DNA from: Cladochytrium replicatum
Lineage: Eukaryota; Chytridiomycota; Chytridiomycetes; Cladochytriales; Cladochytriaceae
Reading direction: 5' to 3'
Assembly: GCA_025526935.1 (NCBI GenBank)
Contig: JAHLKD010000025.1
Location: 310,001 to 374,000, forward strand
Length of the DNA stretch: 64,000 bases
In this document: positions 22,642 through 33,799 of the stretch, piece by piece
Numbering within the stretch: position 1 is the first letter of the stretch
Layout of the letters: every line of letters begins with the position of its first letter
Program-made: the position numbers and the translations under genes
Notes under the pieces: generated by a model
Told to the model about the DNA's origin: nothing
What the model saw: only the letters and a program-made list of their open reading frames with translations
Databases searched by the model: none

Positions 22642-25600
22642 ATGCCGTCCTCGCAACAATACCCATCTCAGGCGGAGCTCGAATCCCGTTTGGAAAGCGC
22701 AAGGGTAAAGCCTTGCTCTCTTCTCATATTATTTCTCAACATAAATCTCACAGGGCAATGTGCTTGCTATGCTCAACAGGTATCACCCAATTCGCATTGT
22801 ACAACGATCGTCGCCTGAACAGAATTCAGTTTCTACTCAGAATTTATCACAACCTCGCAGTGGGTGCTCGATATCTACCCTCAGCTTGAGCGGCTGGAGA
22901 TCGATTTGAAACGATCGCTTAAAGATGTAGCTGTGCAATTGAAACATTTTCCGAAATACCTTACGCTTTGTTCAGGGACAGAAATGGGCGATCGATGCAT
23001 CTTCACGTCTAAAAGAGCTGATCATTCTAGTCCAGGTATGTATCACATGTGATCGTTTGCTCTTTTTACTCAACGGCCATCAGCTGCATCGGTCTCTTCA
23101 AGGTTATGACTCGACAGCGCTACATTCCCTTAGAGAAGCAATACTACACGTCAAGAGCTTTGTAAGATTTGCGATACATTAATGTGTGATCTTTTCGTAA
23201 TCCAACCGGACAACAGAATTACTACTTCGGACGAACTGAAGATTTTGAGTCGGCGACATTTGTAAATGTTCGGCAAGTATTAAAGGTCAGCGTTTCAGAA
23301 GGAAATTCCTTTTTCATCACCCAAACACACGCTCTTTAGAATGAGGTGATTATTAGGAGAGCGAACATGAAGCATCGAGCTTCACAACTATTTGCGACTG
23401 CTTGTACAATAAGCCAGACCCATCCCTCGACAGTAGACCTAAGAGTTTCATACAATATCGGAGGTTAGTTACTCGATGCATGCTGAGACTGACCAACATC
23501 AATGACTGTGTCTTCAGCAATAGGTGGACTTCCTTCATTGGAAGTTTCAGTTTCTCTCTCTGACATAATCGAGGCAGCGCACGATCTCGACATTCTGTCA
23601 AATCGTGCGCAAAGCTTCTTTTCGCAACTCAAGCGCCTTGTTATTGAACCAATGATAAAAGGTGATGGGTGGTCGATCACGGCGACAAATTCGAAAGTTC
23701 GGCCCAAAAGCGACGGCGCAGGGATGAACAGAAACGGCAAAGTAGCCACACAAATTCAAGTTGGGAAGAAGTCCAACCTAAGGGGTGAGCTTCGTGTTTC
23801 CTTTGGAAAAGCTGGCACATTTGTTTCAAATGGTACTCGAGCTTCAGCAAATGGTGTGTGAGCGACCGTTTAATCGTTATTAGCAGAAATTCACCTCAAG
23901 ACCAGTCTCGAAAATATTGTCACCATTTCAAGGTTCTTGAATGAATCCCTGTTTGCTGCAATTCGACGAATCACTCCTCTACACCCTGAGTCTGACGAGT
24001 CAGATGGAAACGCTGAAGTTGAAAACAAAAAAGAACAAATCACAGAATGTGTACGGAGGCTTTGGTACGATTCCTTTATGCCAATCGTGGTAGAGGATGT
24101 GCTCAAACCGATGATCCCAGACACTTTCACATCTGAGATCATGGGTAAGCAGCACATCATTTGGTTTGCGGAGCAGCTGTCAGCGCTGGGTAAGCCAAAG
24201 TGACTTGTTGTTATTTTTGGCTAATTTCGATTGAACTTAGGTGTTGTATCCAAATTTGAAAATGAACTTGAAAAGGTTTTAAGCAACATGGCAAGATTAG
24301 TTGTAAGAAAGCGACGCACGACGCTGCTTCAAACTGCTCGGGAGATTCTGATGAGCGATGATCAAAACACGGCTGAGGTTACGGAAGCAACAGAGCGAGG
24401 TATGTGATCAATCGTTCGTGGATTCTCATTCTCATTTTTGAATCTCGTTGATGACATTTAAGGTGGAATTAATGCATTCAGATCCGGAAAGAACGGAGCT
24501 GATAAGACAAAGCTCGGCGCGGGGAACGACGGGAAGACAGGGAAAGAAAACAAAGAAGGACTGGACATAACGGAGCACGATCAATTCCGGTTGCCCACTT
24601 GTCAAATTACAGTTCGCACGCAGCTACTTATGGAAATGGCATATCAAACAATGCAAGAAGCATCCTCGAGCGCAGATGAGAGCAGGTGAGCTATATTCTT
24701 TGGCCATTGCACATCCACGTTGATCACTTTTGCTAGTGCTATGGAGCTCTATCTTTGCACTCGTGATATTTTCGCTCTGTTCCGTGGGGTTGTACCCGTT
24801 CATGAAGCTGACAAGCTGGAGACAGATCCCGTTCGAGCAATGCTTTTTTACAATGACTGTATTTACATCGTTTATCACCTGTTAACCCTTGGATATGTTG
24901 CCACTACGGCAAAGGGGAACAAGTTTCCGAAAGGGGCAGCCGTGGATGAGAAGTCCGAGGCGTCCCTTATCACATTCATTGACATGGTTCCAGCGTTTCG
25001 AACTTTGGCGGAACGATATTTTACCAACGCCATGGTAGGGAAAGCAGCTGAGTTTGCACATTAGCTGACTAGCAATTTCGAAGCGGACTAGCCGAGATCA
25101 CCTTGTGCAACTGTTGGTTCCGAATCGCTCATTCGATAGATCCACTTTGTTTACTGGATTGTCGGATGACGAGCGGTTTGCGGACGCTGAGCGTTGTGTG
25201 AAGCAAGCGACTTACAGATTGCAAACTTTGGCAAGGTCCTGGAAGGTAGCTACGACTATGTTTGTTTATCAAAGATAGATGGTTCATTTTGTGTACACAG
25301 GCTATCCTTCCATCGGATGTCTACATTGAGACGATAGGACTACTTTCAGGGACCTTGGTTAGCAGTCTGATGAAAGAAACCGCACAAGCTTTTGCATTCT
25401 TGCAACTTCAGGAACAAAACGACAGGTACAATTGAATAATCGGTTGATAAAAACAGAGGTTCAACTCCACACAAACTAGTGGCGGAAGGGCAAGCGCAAT
25501 CTTAGGGGAGGAGCGGTCCCAACTGCGTTACTTATTGTCATTAGTGAAGCGAGTCGTTCAGGACCTCTTTGAGCGGCGAAACGAGAACGGACGAGCAACC

Positions 25601-25782
25601 ACATCTGCTATGAGTTTGAGTAATGTTGGCAAGTCCAAGGGCATTTGGATAAAGGTGAGCAGCAAATGAGCGCTGGACTACTGGTTGAATTTGCAGTAAC
25701 GGTGCTTTAGGTTTCACCGGGGCCGCATGTTGAACAATGGGAGGAGTTCTGCAACACCATTCAGGAATTGGAAAAGGAATAG
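22642..25782 (+). CDS. ZW10: ZW10 homolog (Dsl1/NRZ tethering complex)
   Basis: Many short exons give a frame starting MPSSQQYPSQAELESRL (ATG 22642; the ATG at 22638 is in another frame) and ending at TAG 25780-25782. The conserved C-terminal half contains NDCIYIVYHLLTLGY, TFIDMVPAFRTLAERYF, TYRLQTLARSWKAILPSDVY and a closing VEQWEEFCNTIQELEKE. These match the ZW10 family segments for the middle and C-terminal helical bundles. The N-terminal exons form amphipathic helices (LERLEIDLKRSLKDGQKW) as expected for the tethering module. ZW10 works with RINT1/Dsl1 partners to tether Golgi-derived vesicles at the ER, and in animals also at kinetochores. A poorly conserved Lys/Gly-rich insert lies near 24480-24580. 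The gene converges on the ligase gene with a gap of about 72 bp. Confidence 0.88.
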
Positions 25783-25854
25783 GTGTGCAGGTGTTTGGGA
25801 GAAGTCCATCAATGGGGCGAAACACATCAATATGTTAATGAAGATGCCCATTTG

Positions 25855-28800
25855 TTAATTCTTGATTACGATGGCATCCTTAGGTTTGTCTACATCTGGT
25901 CTTTCACCAACATAACTCGGAAATCTCGGCACACCTGCAAAGCAATCACTAAGTACGTTGAGGAAAGAAGTGCACAAAACGTACCGTCAGGTGTCAACTC
26001 TTGAAATCGATAAGTGATTATTGCTCCGACCTGACGGTCAATTACTTCCGTTTAGGAGCCAACGTGAACAACTACGTCGGCTTACCTTTGGAGGATTGCG
26101 TCGTTGTGCGTCAGTCAAGCCTGTTCCAACTTTGAAAGTCTTCCCTGATTCCATAACACAAACCAAGCTCCCTGTAACTCCTTCGTTTTTACCCTTCCCC
26201 TTTTCGTATCCAGTGACACGAGCCTCGGCGTCATAAAACGACTTCACTTTCAAGAGAGTGCTCGACCGTCTCCCCTCGTACATGGATCCGGGTTTTCGAA
26301 GCATTAATCCTTCGCCACCTAATGATTCCACTCGCTTAAGCTCGCGAACAACATGGTCCCGTGAGGTGACTTTTGTCTGTTCAACAAGATCAACGGTGGT
26401 GCAAGCCTTCGATTTTAGCAGCCAGTTTTGGAGGGTTTTTACTCGAGCTTCGAATGGTGTCTTCAAGTCTGGTGCATCGAAAACCTGAATGTGCGAGTCA
26501 ATTGCACATCTAGGCTTGATTTGGTTCCTCATTACCTTGTAACGTACTTTCGACCAATGAGGAGAGTTAACTGTTCGGACAACGGACACGGTCGTGGTGA
26601 ATTCTCCCCGCCCAGAGAAAAGTTCCCCATCAAGAGCCATATCTGTGGGATACCCCTATGCCACAAGAGTTGCAATCAGCCATTCTCACAGCTTCGCTGG
26701 ACCAACCTGAATGAAAGTTGCAGGGGCGACGAACGGGTTCCCGTTACGGGAGAGAAACGCCTTCAAGGTGGGATCCCAATATGCTCTGACACCGTCAAGC
26801 TTCTCGCTCATCCACCATCCGGTTGGATCTGATTATCGAATCAATCACAAGGAAGACTTAACATGCTCGCTTGCTCACCATTGACCATTTCAAAAGAGTT
26901 CGCCAGCAGAAGTTTCGGTGCTCCTTGTTTCTTCAACGACGGTCCGGCATCTTCATTATCATCCTCATCTTCCTCGTCCTCGTCTTCGCCTTTTGCTTTC
27001 TTTTTCTTTCCAGCTTTGGCTGCCTTTTTCTTTGGGCTGGATGGCTTGAAGCCGTCCGGATTCTTCCAGCGGAGCCGCGCCTCCTCATATTGTTCTCCAA
27101 GGAGTTCTTTGAGATGCTGTTCCAACGTGTTACAACAACTGCTTCCTGAAATTAAATATTAGGAACTAACCTTGCATGTTCTCGCATTCACCGGATCTTT
27201 GTTCATTCTCCACCCCATGCAGGTACTTTTACGCAGAGTTTTAGTAAAATTCCTGGGAGGAGCAAGTGTGTCAAACCCTACCAGTAGTAATGGTCCATCA
27301 CACGCTTGATTTTGTAAACTGAAGAGCTGCTGTCACTCTTCACGTCTTTCGTGCCGCCATCCACAATCAAGAACTTCGGCTTTATCCCATCAATGCTTTC
27401 CAGAGAATTCTCGACTTCGTCCTCTTCGTCGTCTACGGGCAAATGTTTTAGAGAAAACCTTGAGGTTAGCGATCGGCCGTACCATTCTCAACAGACTTTC
27501 TCTGTCTCTTCGCCGGCGGCATTTCATCTTCTTGCATTTGGGGTTTATTTCCTTTACCTTTGGTCGCACGCTTTTTGGTACTCGTTTGCTCCTCTTCATT
27601 GTCAGTGCCCTCGTTCTTTACTGCAGGTTCTTTGCCTTCAGCGGGCGATGAAAACAAGCGGAACACAATCTGAATCTGACGCGCTGGGTATTCGCCTATG
27701 ACGGTCAAGGAGCGTGTGTTGCGAACCAAGAGAAGGTTCCCGCCTCCTTTGCCAGATGCAGCGTCTTCGGTGACGGCTCGGCGGACTGATTGATAGAAAT
27801 CGATGATTTTCGATTCAACCTCTTCAAGAGCAAGTCCTGTGAAGAACACATCAATGTCCGAATTGAAATATGTCGATTCGTTGATGTCGAGCCCATCCTG
27901 TAGCGCAGCGAGCACACTTCCTCCAGCTACAAAAACGTGTGCCCAGTCCACATATCTGAACATCCCGTTTGTGATGCGATCGAAATTGTTGTTGAAATGA
28001 TTGAATGTCTTTACCGCCAGCCGCTTCCCATTTGGAACCTTCTTCAATCCATCGGCGAAACAGTAAAAGTACGACTTTTCCTTCGCAGTCAATGGTTTTT
28101 TGGTGTACTCAAGACTTGTTCCGAAAACATCATTAAGCATTAAGTGAGGATCTTCAATTGTCTCGTCATCTCGGTTGAGAGCAAACAAACTCCGGTAGTG
28201 TTGCTCTCGATTCTCGTAAAATTCGAGCAAGCTGTCGATTGATTCCACCTCCCCGGAAGTATATTCGTTCTCAACCAGGTAAATTGCAGCAAGATAATGT
28301 AGCTTTTCAAAGATGTTTGCAAAAACGACGCTGCCTCTATCATCCTCCAACTTCGACATGTGGCCCGCTGGGTCTCGGTTTACTTGGTCAACAATTCGTT
28401 TCATTGCTTGCTCCGTGAGACTCAACTTTCCGGGAATCTGTGTATCTCTAGCCGAAAGCACCGCCTCGATGTCCGATAGGCGAGCTCTTTCGCTTGGTTT
28501 TTCTTTCGTCATGGTAGGTACAACTTGTGCCAACAAGAATGATTTCAATGGGCTCGGAATGCGGATCGAGTTCGCTAGCCACTCAATCACTTTCCCGGCG
28601 GAATAAACATCAGCCTCCACTGATGCCACGGGACTAGGTTTCCTCGTTTCTGGGGCAAAGAAGTCCTGCATTTTCCCACCTGAACCTCCCACTGCGAGAG
28701 CTTTGGGTAATCCATTTGATCTATCACCAAGTGGAGTCGCTAAGCTCAGATCGATGAATCGAATCCTCTTGTCACTCCAACAGACGGTGTCAGGCGAAAC

Positions 28801-29521
28801 TTGACCGTGCGTCCAGTTCTCTGCATGGATTGAGTGCAGACCTTTTACGATCCCCATTACCGCTTTGAGGGCGAGCGCTTCAGTCCACGAGGTTATGCCA
28901 GTGCTCAATTCGCGGAGCGAAACACCAACGCCATCCAAAACCATCGCAAGCATCGCTGTCTTTGGTGACCCCGCTTTCACCGTTTCAAAGCGCGATTTGG
29001 GGACTACCCAAGTCTTCTGGAGCTGCTTCAATGCTTCCATTTCGCTCCCACCTCTCACGGGATCAGCATATATCTTCACGAAAAGCGGCTGGAGCGTGAG
29101 AGAATGTCGCCCCGCAAAAACGGCAACTCCATCACCGGAAGACTGGTTGATAGGATCCATAAAACTTGGCACTTTCTTCAAGTGCTCCGTGAACTGCGGT
29201 CTGGCAGCAGCTGGTTGATTTGTTGGTGCACCACCTGGATGTGAATATTCTGCCGAATGGACGGGATTGGATTGTCTGTAGCACTGTGCGCCATACTGGC
29301 AAGGAGGAAGTGGTCCAGGCGATGATGTAGTCGCTGGGGCAGGTTGTGGATGACGATACGCAGCACGGTGCTGCGGGTTTGTCTGGTGATGGAACAACGG
29401 CATGCATGGACAAAATTAGCACCATATCGATATTAAGAATGGTAATTCCGCTCACAACCTGATAGCAGTTAGCACCATATCGACACGGAGGGGCGTTTGC
29501 GGTCTGCTTGATCCTCGCCAT
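25855..29521 (-). CDS. PBZ2-pseudokinase-NTase-like-SWIM-ATP-dependent DNA ligase fusion protein
   Basis: Ten exons, from 29521 down, form one 1058-residue frame: 29456-29521, 27483-29382, 27282-27432, 27171-27225, 26879-27116, 26707-26828, 26536-26655, 26086-26484, 25985-26030, 25855-25934. Residues 13-33 and 50-70 are two PBZ fingers (C-x5-C-x7-H-x5-H, CRYGANCY and CQYGAQCY), known poly(ADP-ribose) binders. Residues about 110-330 are kinase-like, with HGQVSPDTV for the catalytic loop and IDLS for DFG, so probably inactive. Residues about 500-600 hold a nucleotidyltransferase-like GGSVLAAL...SDIDVF segment. C706, C708, C723 and H725 form a SWIM finger. After a Lys/Glu linker comes a compact ligase: K813 in SEKLDG, VFDAPDL, GGEGLMLRKP, LLKVKSF and an OB fold ending KPKDAIVIKN. 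It resembles Chlorella-virus-type ligases, which seal nicks. Nuclear repair role inferred. Confidence 0.9.
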
Positions 29522-29701
29522 TGTGTGAAGATCACTGAGCCGTAAAGACACCACAACGCGAGCCAATTAATTAAGAACGTGGGAATTGATCAATGATTGT
29601 CAGACACTTTTGAAATGTATATCCTCTTGAAGTTAAATAGAAAACAGCAAGGAAAGCAATTGAGCCGTGCGCTCTTGCTTGTCAGACTCTGCATGAGCAG
29701 A

Positions 29702-30549
29702 TCACTTCTTCTTTGCCGGAGCAGCAGCAGCAACCGGAGGCGCTTTTGCAGCGGCCGCAGTAGTGGGACGAGATGCTTCGTTCGCCTTTGCTGGAAGTGG
29801 TGGATTGCCCTTGGATACTGAGCTCGGAGTCGGAGGAGCTGCCGTACCTGTTCCAGGACGCGAGGCAGCTGCAGGAGCCGGAGGCGGAGCACCTTTTCCT
29901 GAGACAGGCCCGGGAGCAGGAGCAGATTTTGAGCTTGGTACAGGGGAAGGTGACGCCGGAGCAGGCTTTGCAGAACTGGCCGCGGTCGTGGGGCGAGATG
30001 CAGCAGCTGGAGGTGGTGCAGAGGTTTTGCTTGCAGAAGCAGCGGGTGTTGCGGCTCCGGGCTTGGTCGTCGACGCAGCTGAAGGATTTGCTTGCTTAGC
30101 AGTGGCTGGAGCTGTTGCCTTGCCGGAAGCTGCCGGAGTTGTAGATCGAGCGGCTTGCGCAGGTGCAGCACCTTTTCCAGGAGCGGGAGTCGCTGGAGCG
30201 GGAGCTGTTTTAGTGGCAGGAGCTGGAGCTGGCGGGGGGTTTCCTGGTGCGGCGGACGTGGGACGTGATGCACCTGCAGTGGGTAGCTTCACCGGTGCAG
30301 GTTGGCCAGGGCGAGGTCCTCCAGCAGTTGTGGGACGAGAAACACCACCTCCTTCTTTCGCTTTTGCGGCAGAGTACTCTATCAACAGCAAACAGCATTA
30401 AGCCATGGTGTGAACGAAACTTTCTCGGTACCTTCTTTGGTCGGAAGACCGCCTTTTTCCACTGTTTTGACTTTCTTCAGGCGAGATTTCAATGCCTTAT
30501 CGCCTTTCTGGATGTCTTTGAGAAAGCTGGGCTTGGAGTGGTCGGCCAT
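29702..30549 (-). CDS. WH2-motif protein with Ala/Pro-rich tail
   Basis: Two exons (30432-30549 and 29702-30378, minus strand) join phase 1 and encode 264 residues. The N-terminus KPSFLKDIQKGDKALKSRL fits a WH2 actin-monomer-binding motif (hydrophobic helix, then the basic LKK-type segment: LKSRLKKVKT). The rest is almost wholly Ala, Pro, Ser, Thr and Gly with repeated SRPTTA units and a final PAKKK. Verprolin/WIP proteins combine a WH2 motif with Pro-rich ligands for SH3 domains, so an actin regulator is plausible, but no polyproline profilin-type runs or WASP-binding end were seen. A long Gly/Ala frame on the opposite strand is a shadow of this composition. Confidence 0.65.
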
Positions 30550-30818
30550 TTGGATCTGTTTGCTCGATGATCTTTTGGTGCTCTTCTGCTGTTGATCACA
30601 ATGGTAAGTATTGCCAGATTTAGAATTGAAACTACAGGTCCCAATCAGAGCTGCACTGTTGAGCTTCAAAACAAAGCTTTCGCGGTCATTGAAGAGGTAA
30701 TTAAAAGATGAAGAGCAAGAACAGATCATCGGTTTGCTGCACATCACTTCATGATGAAGTACTGAGACAAAACTTCGGAGTACATGCGTGTTCGAAAATG
30801 AAAGAAAGTGCACATGTT

Positions 30819-32319
30819 TTAATCCATTTCAAAGATTGGGCGGAGGAGCCTTGCAACAACCTCAACATTCAAAGAGTTCCCAAGCAAGCGATATCGTTGA
30901 ATCCGCGTTATTGAGTCGGGGAACGTGAACGTTGGAGGAAATCCGTGCAACTTTTGTACTTCCTGGAGGTTGACAAGGTTCGACAAAAATGAGTAATAAC
31001 ATAGTCGGACAGGCCAAATCCTACTTTTGGTGTGAAAAATCGTAGTCCAAACGGAAGAAGGGTTGTCGGGTCATCAAAATCAAACTGCGCCTGCAAATGG
31101 TGTCAAAATGGTGCATTTAAGACTCATGTAGTGATGGCTTACCTCGAAATTTCGAGTAATCAGCACTGAGCCCTTGAACCATAGTGTTCTGATCAGCCAA
31201 CTTTACTGCCATGAGAACTTCCCATCTCACCGTTCCGACCAATTGATGCGAGCCTTAAAGATAATTTTTTGGTGATTACACATTCGGCACGATGCAGATT
31301 AGCCTAATCCCAATACCCACCATAAGCCTTGGTGAAAGTTGAACATCTTGTTGAATCGGGTGCGACGATATCTTCGAGCAAGTGATGCAATTCCATCAAA
31401 CAAAACTTCGCTTCAAAACAGTGCCATTCTCACCAAAGCGAAATTTGTGCCGCTTCAGAATGTGCTCATCTGGAACCAGATATTCATCCGGATCCACATC
31501 GCGCATCGACTCACCAAGAAACTGGGATAAGCTCGGAGAGTCTTTCTTTTCTTCCTCGTAAGGCCAGAATGTCATGAACGGCCGGATCACGGTCTCCGGC
31601 CGCTTCCCATTGTCTCCTTCTGGTTTCCGAACCGCCTAAAGCCCGCTATCAATCAGCCCAAACCTCATCATCGGGCACCACGTCAAAAATACCCTCAAAT
31701 AGTACCGTCTCCGTCCATTCGGGATTCCAATCTCCACCGGGCTCACAAGAAACTCGTCAACCAAGTAACCGCCGCACTCCTGCAGCTGCTTCAAAAGACG
31801 TTGTCTCGTCACTGACCCCTCGAAATTCGGCACGTTCTCAAGGAAGATGTAGTCTGGGGGCTGCTCAAGAGAGCCAAGAAGGTCGATGAGATGGAGGATG
31901 GCGGCTGCGCGTGGGTCCTTGTCGTCCAGCATGGAGCCGCCTTGCGTGTAGGGCTGACATGGCGGAGAGAGGAGCCATGCGTCTGCGCGGAATTTCCGGA
32001 GGGTTTCCTTTGTGATGAAGTCGACACCGGTCTATCGAAAGTGGTTGAGAGTTTGCAACACGGAGAAGAAAAATTAACGGACGTACGTGGAGCGGGTTTA
32101 GCCCAAAGTTATGTTTGTAGCTGCACATTCCAAAGTCAGTGAGTTAGCCGACTATTCAAAATACGAAAACAATTACCACAGATTTGCATGGTTGTTCACG
32201 TCCAACGCCGCAACAACCTCGAAAGATTTTCTTGGGAAAAGCTCGTGCGCACGCATTAGAGCCCAGTGCATGCCGCCAATTCCGCTGAAGAACTCGATTA
32301 CCCTCAGTTGTTTGTCCAT
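30819..32319 (-). CDS. DNMT2/TRDMT1-type tRNA (cytosine-5) methyltransferase
   Basis: The minus-strand frame opens MDKQLRVIEFFSGIGGMHWA (SAM-binding motif I) at 32319. It continues with SPPCQPYTQGG, the catalytic PPCQ loop, ENVPNFEGS with the ENV motif, then IGIPNGRRRYYL. The last exon gives VQKLHGFPPTFTFPDSITR, RYRLLGNSLNVEVVARLL and a stop at 30819-30821. These are DNMT2 motifs in DNMT2 order; the family methylates C38 of tRNA-Asp and is catalytically DNA-methyltransferase-like. The target recognition segment between about 30940 and 31600 is split by several introns and less clear. No N-terminal regulatory domain is present, in line with the family's usual 330-400 residues. It shares a 56-bp divergent promoter with the PSMG4 gene. 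Confidence 0.9.
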
Positions 32320-32375
32320 TTTCAAGTTGCCGTTGAAACTCGAAACAAATTTTGGACGTGTTGAAAAGTCGAGCG
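32320..32375. promoter_or_regulatory. 56-bp divergent promoter between DNMT2 and PSMG4 genes
   Basis: The two ATG codons, 32319 on the minus and 32376 on the plus strand, face away from each other with only 56 bp between them. No TATA box is visible. Both promoters and 5' UTRs must overlap or extend into the coding sequences. The short gap is directly seen; shared regulation is inference. Confidence 0.5.
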
Positions 32376-32844
32376 ATGAAAGTTGTGGAGAGAGAATTCG
32401 ATGGCATTCAGGTGCAAGTTATCGAACTGGACAACTCGTACTTCGTATGGGTGGGTGCATGTCCTCCTAACGAAAGCGGGCCTACCGGGAAGCTGGAGAA
32501 CTTGGCTGTTGCAATGCCGACCAAATACGTTAGCACGATGCTGCCAACCGATTATATAAATTCATCTGATTCTCGTACTCAGGCACCAACCGCTACTGGA
32601 ACTACACTTTTGGCCAAGGGAGTAGATACAGATGCGGAGTTGATCGCAAAACGATTGAGTATGAATCAAAAACGAATGCTGGTATACATTGCTGACTTCT
32701 TGTTGACCAGGCACAAAGCTCAAGAAGATGATTTATTTAAGCCTCGATGTCGGCTCTCAGGATTTACTGGTTCTTGCGCAGAGAAAAGTGGGCGATGTGT
32801 TAAAGGAGCTCGAAAGTGGTTCAACGAGCACAGGACAAAAGTAG
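32376..32844 (+). CDS. Proteasome assembly chaperone 4 (PSMG4-like)
   Basis: Two exons (32376-32658 and 32711-32844) join phase 1. The sequence has NSYFVWVGA, LENLAVAMPTKY, AELIAKRLST, KKMIYLSLDVG and VLAQRKVGDVLKELE. This matches PSMG4: the FLWVG strand, the LAVAM helix start, and the KQVFVSYN-like strand. PSMG4 pairs with PSMG3 to help assemble the alpha ring of the 20S proteasome in the cytosol. The open frame extends upstream of 32376 without an ATG; 32376 is the first ATG and gives a family-sized protein of about 138 residues. A Ser/Thr/Ala-rich loop (ATGTTLLAKG) is longer than in the human protein. The gene ends 113 bp before the convergent NDUFA5 gene. Confidence 0.82.
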
Positions 32845-32956
32845 CACTTCAACAGTCCGAACAGAATAACAGAATATTTGTGTTGTACATAAAGCACCGG
32901 GTTAAATCAGCCAATAAGTTCGACATGCTTTTTAGGAAGCCTCCAGTGCATCTTCT

Positions 32957-33417
32957 TCAGGAGGATTGTCCGCCAAAGTATTCCCACTGTCCCGGGGGTG
33001 CAGGGACCTCCAACGGCTCCCATGGTTTCCACTCCGCCATCTTGTCGATCAACTTCAACTCGTCCTCCGCCTGCAGAATGAGCTCCTCAATCTGCCCGGC
33101 ACCGATCGTCGATTCGATCTTCTGTACATCTTCCTCCTTCTGAACGACCGACAGTCGCTGAAACACGATGGCCTGGACACTCTTTCGGTATACGCTCGTC
33201 TCCGGGAGGCTTTCGATCTTGTACAGGGTATGGCGGTACAGGTTCAGGAGTGCAGGTCTGGGGTTCGGGTGAACGGCGATGCCGAAGATTCCAGTGGTCT
33301 AGAGAAATAGAGAATAAGAGAATAATGATCAATAATGCACACAGATCGCAACGCAGAGCTGGTTCTCCGCCCACGCACCTCCTTGACCGCCTGTCGCACC
33401 ATCCGTGTGAAGAGCAT
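32957..33417 (-). CDS. NDUFA5: NADH dehydrogenase (ubiquinone) 1 alpha subcomplex subunit 5 (complex I B13)
   Basis: Exon 1 (33379-33417) encodes MLFTRMVRQAVKE and exon 2 (32957-33298) continues TTGIFGIAVHPNPRPALLNL, YRKSVQAIVFQRLSVV, GAGQIEELILQAEDELKL and KMAEWKPWEPLE. These are the conserved segments of the NDUFA5/B13 family (Pfam ETC_C1_NDUFA5), a small three-helix subunit of the matrix arm of complex I. The length of about 126 residues fits. The N-terminal residues are basic and probably serve in mitochondrial import. Its presence indicates a rotenone-sensitive complex I, unlike Saccharomyces. The intron donor is GTGCGT and the acceptor CTCTAG. Confidence 0.9.
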
Positions 33418-33799
33418 GGCTACAAACGCCACACGCACCTGATGGATGAAGAATCGACCGGCGACCTCGCCAAGAATTGGGTGCTGAGGGACATGCTCGA
33501 GGGTGTGCGGGGAGAGAAGAAGAGCTTGCCGTTTCCTTCGGAGACCGTACACTGCATGCTACCTGAAAATCTCCCCACCGATGTAGCATTTTGGCCGGAT
33601 CACACACATCCGCTCCGCTCAATGGAGTACGTACAGAAACCGAGACCATCTGGATGTTCCCGGCATGCCTCTTACGCTTTGGTTAAAGTCAAAAGTCCTG
33701 GGTCAATGTGCCGCAAGAACAAAAGATAGCGTCAAATCTTCTGATCGGACATTCAGTATATATGCAATTCGACCGTGTCACTGTCTGGACTCTAATCAG

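Noticed and set aside
27460-29403. Start of the ligase-fusion protein at 29403
   Set aside because: Those first seven residues are intron sequence; the true first exon at 29456-29521 completes the first PBZ finger.
29763-30401. Long plus-strand Gly/Ala-rich open frame
   Set aside because: It is the complement of the Ala/Pro-rich tail of the WH2 protein; composition alone keeps it open.
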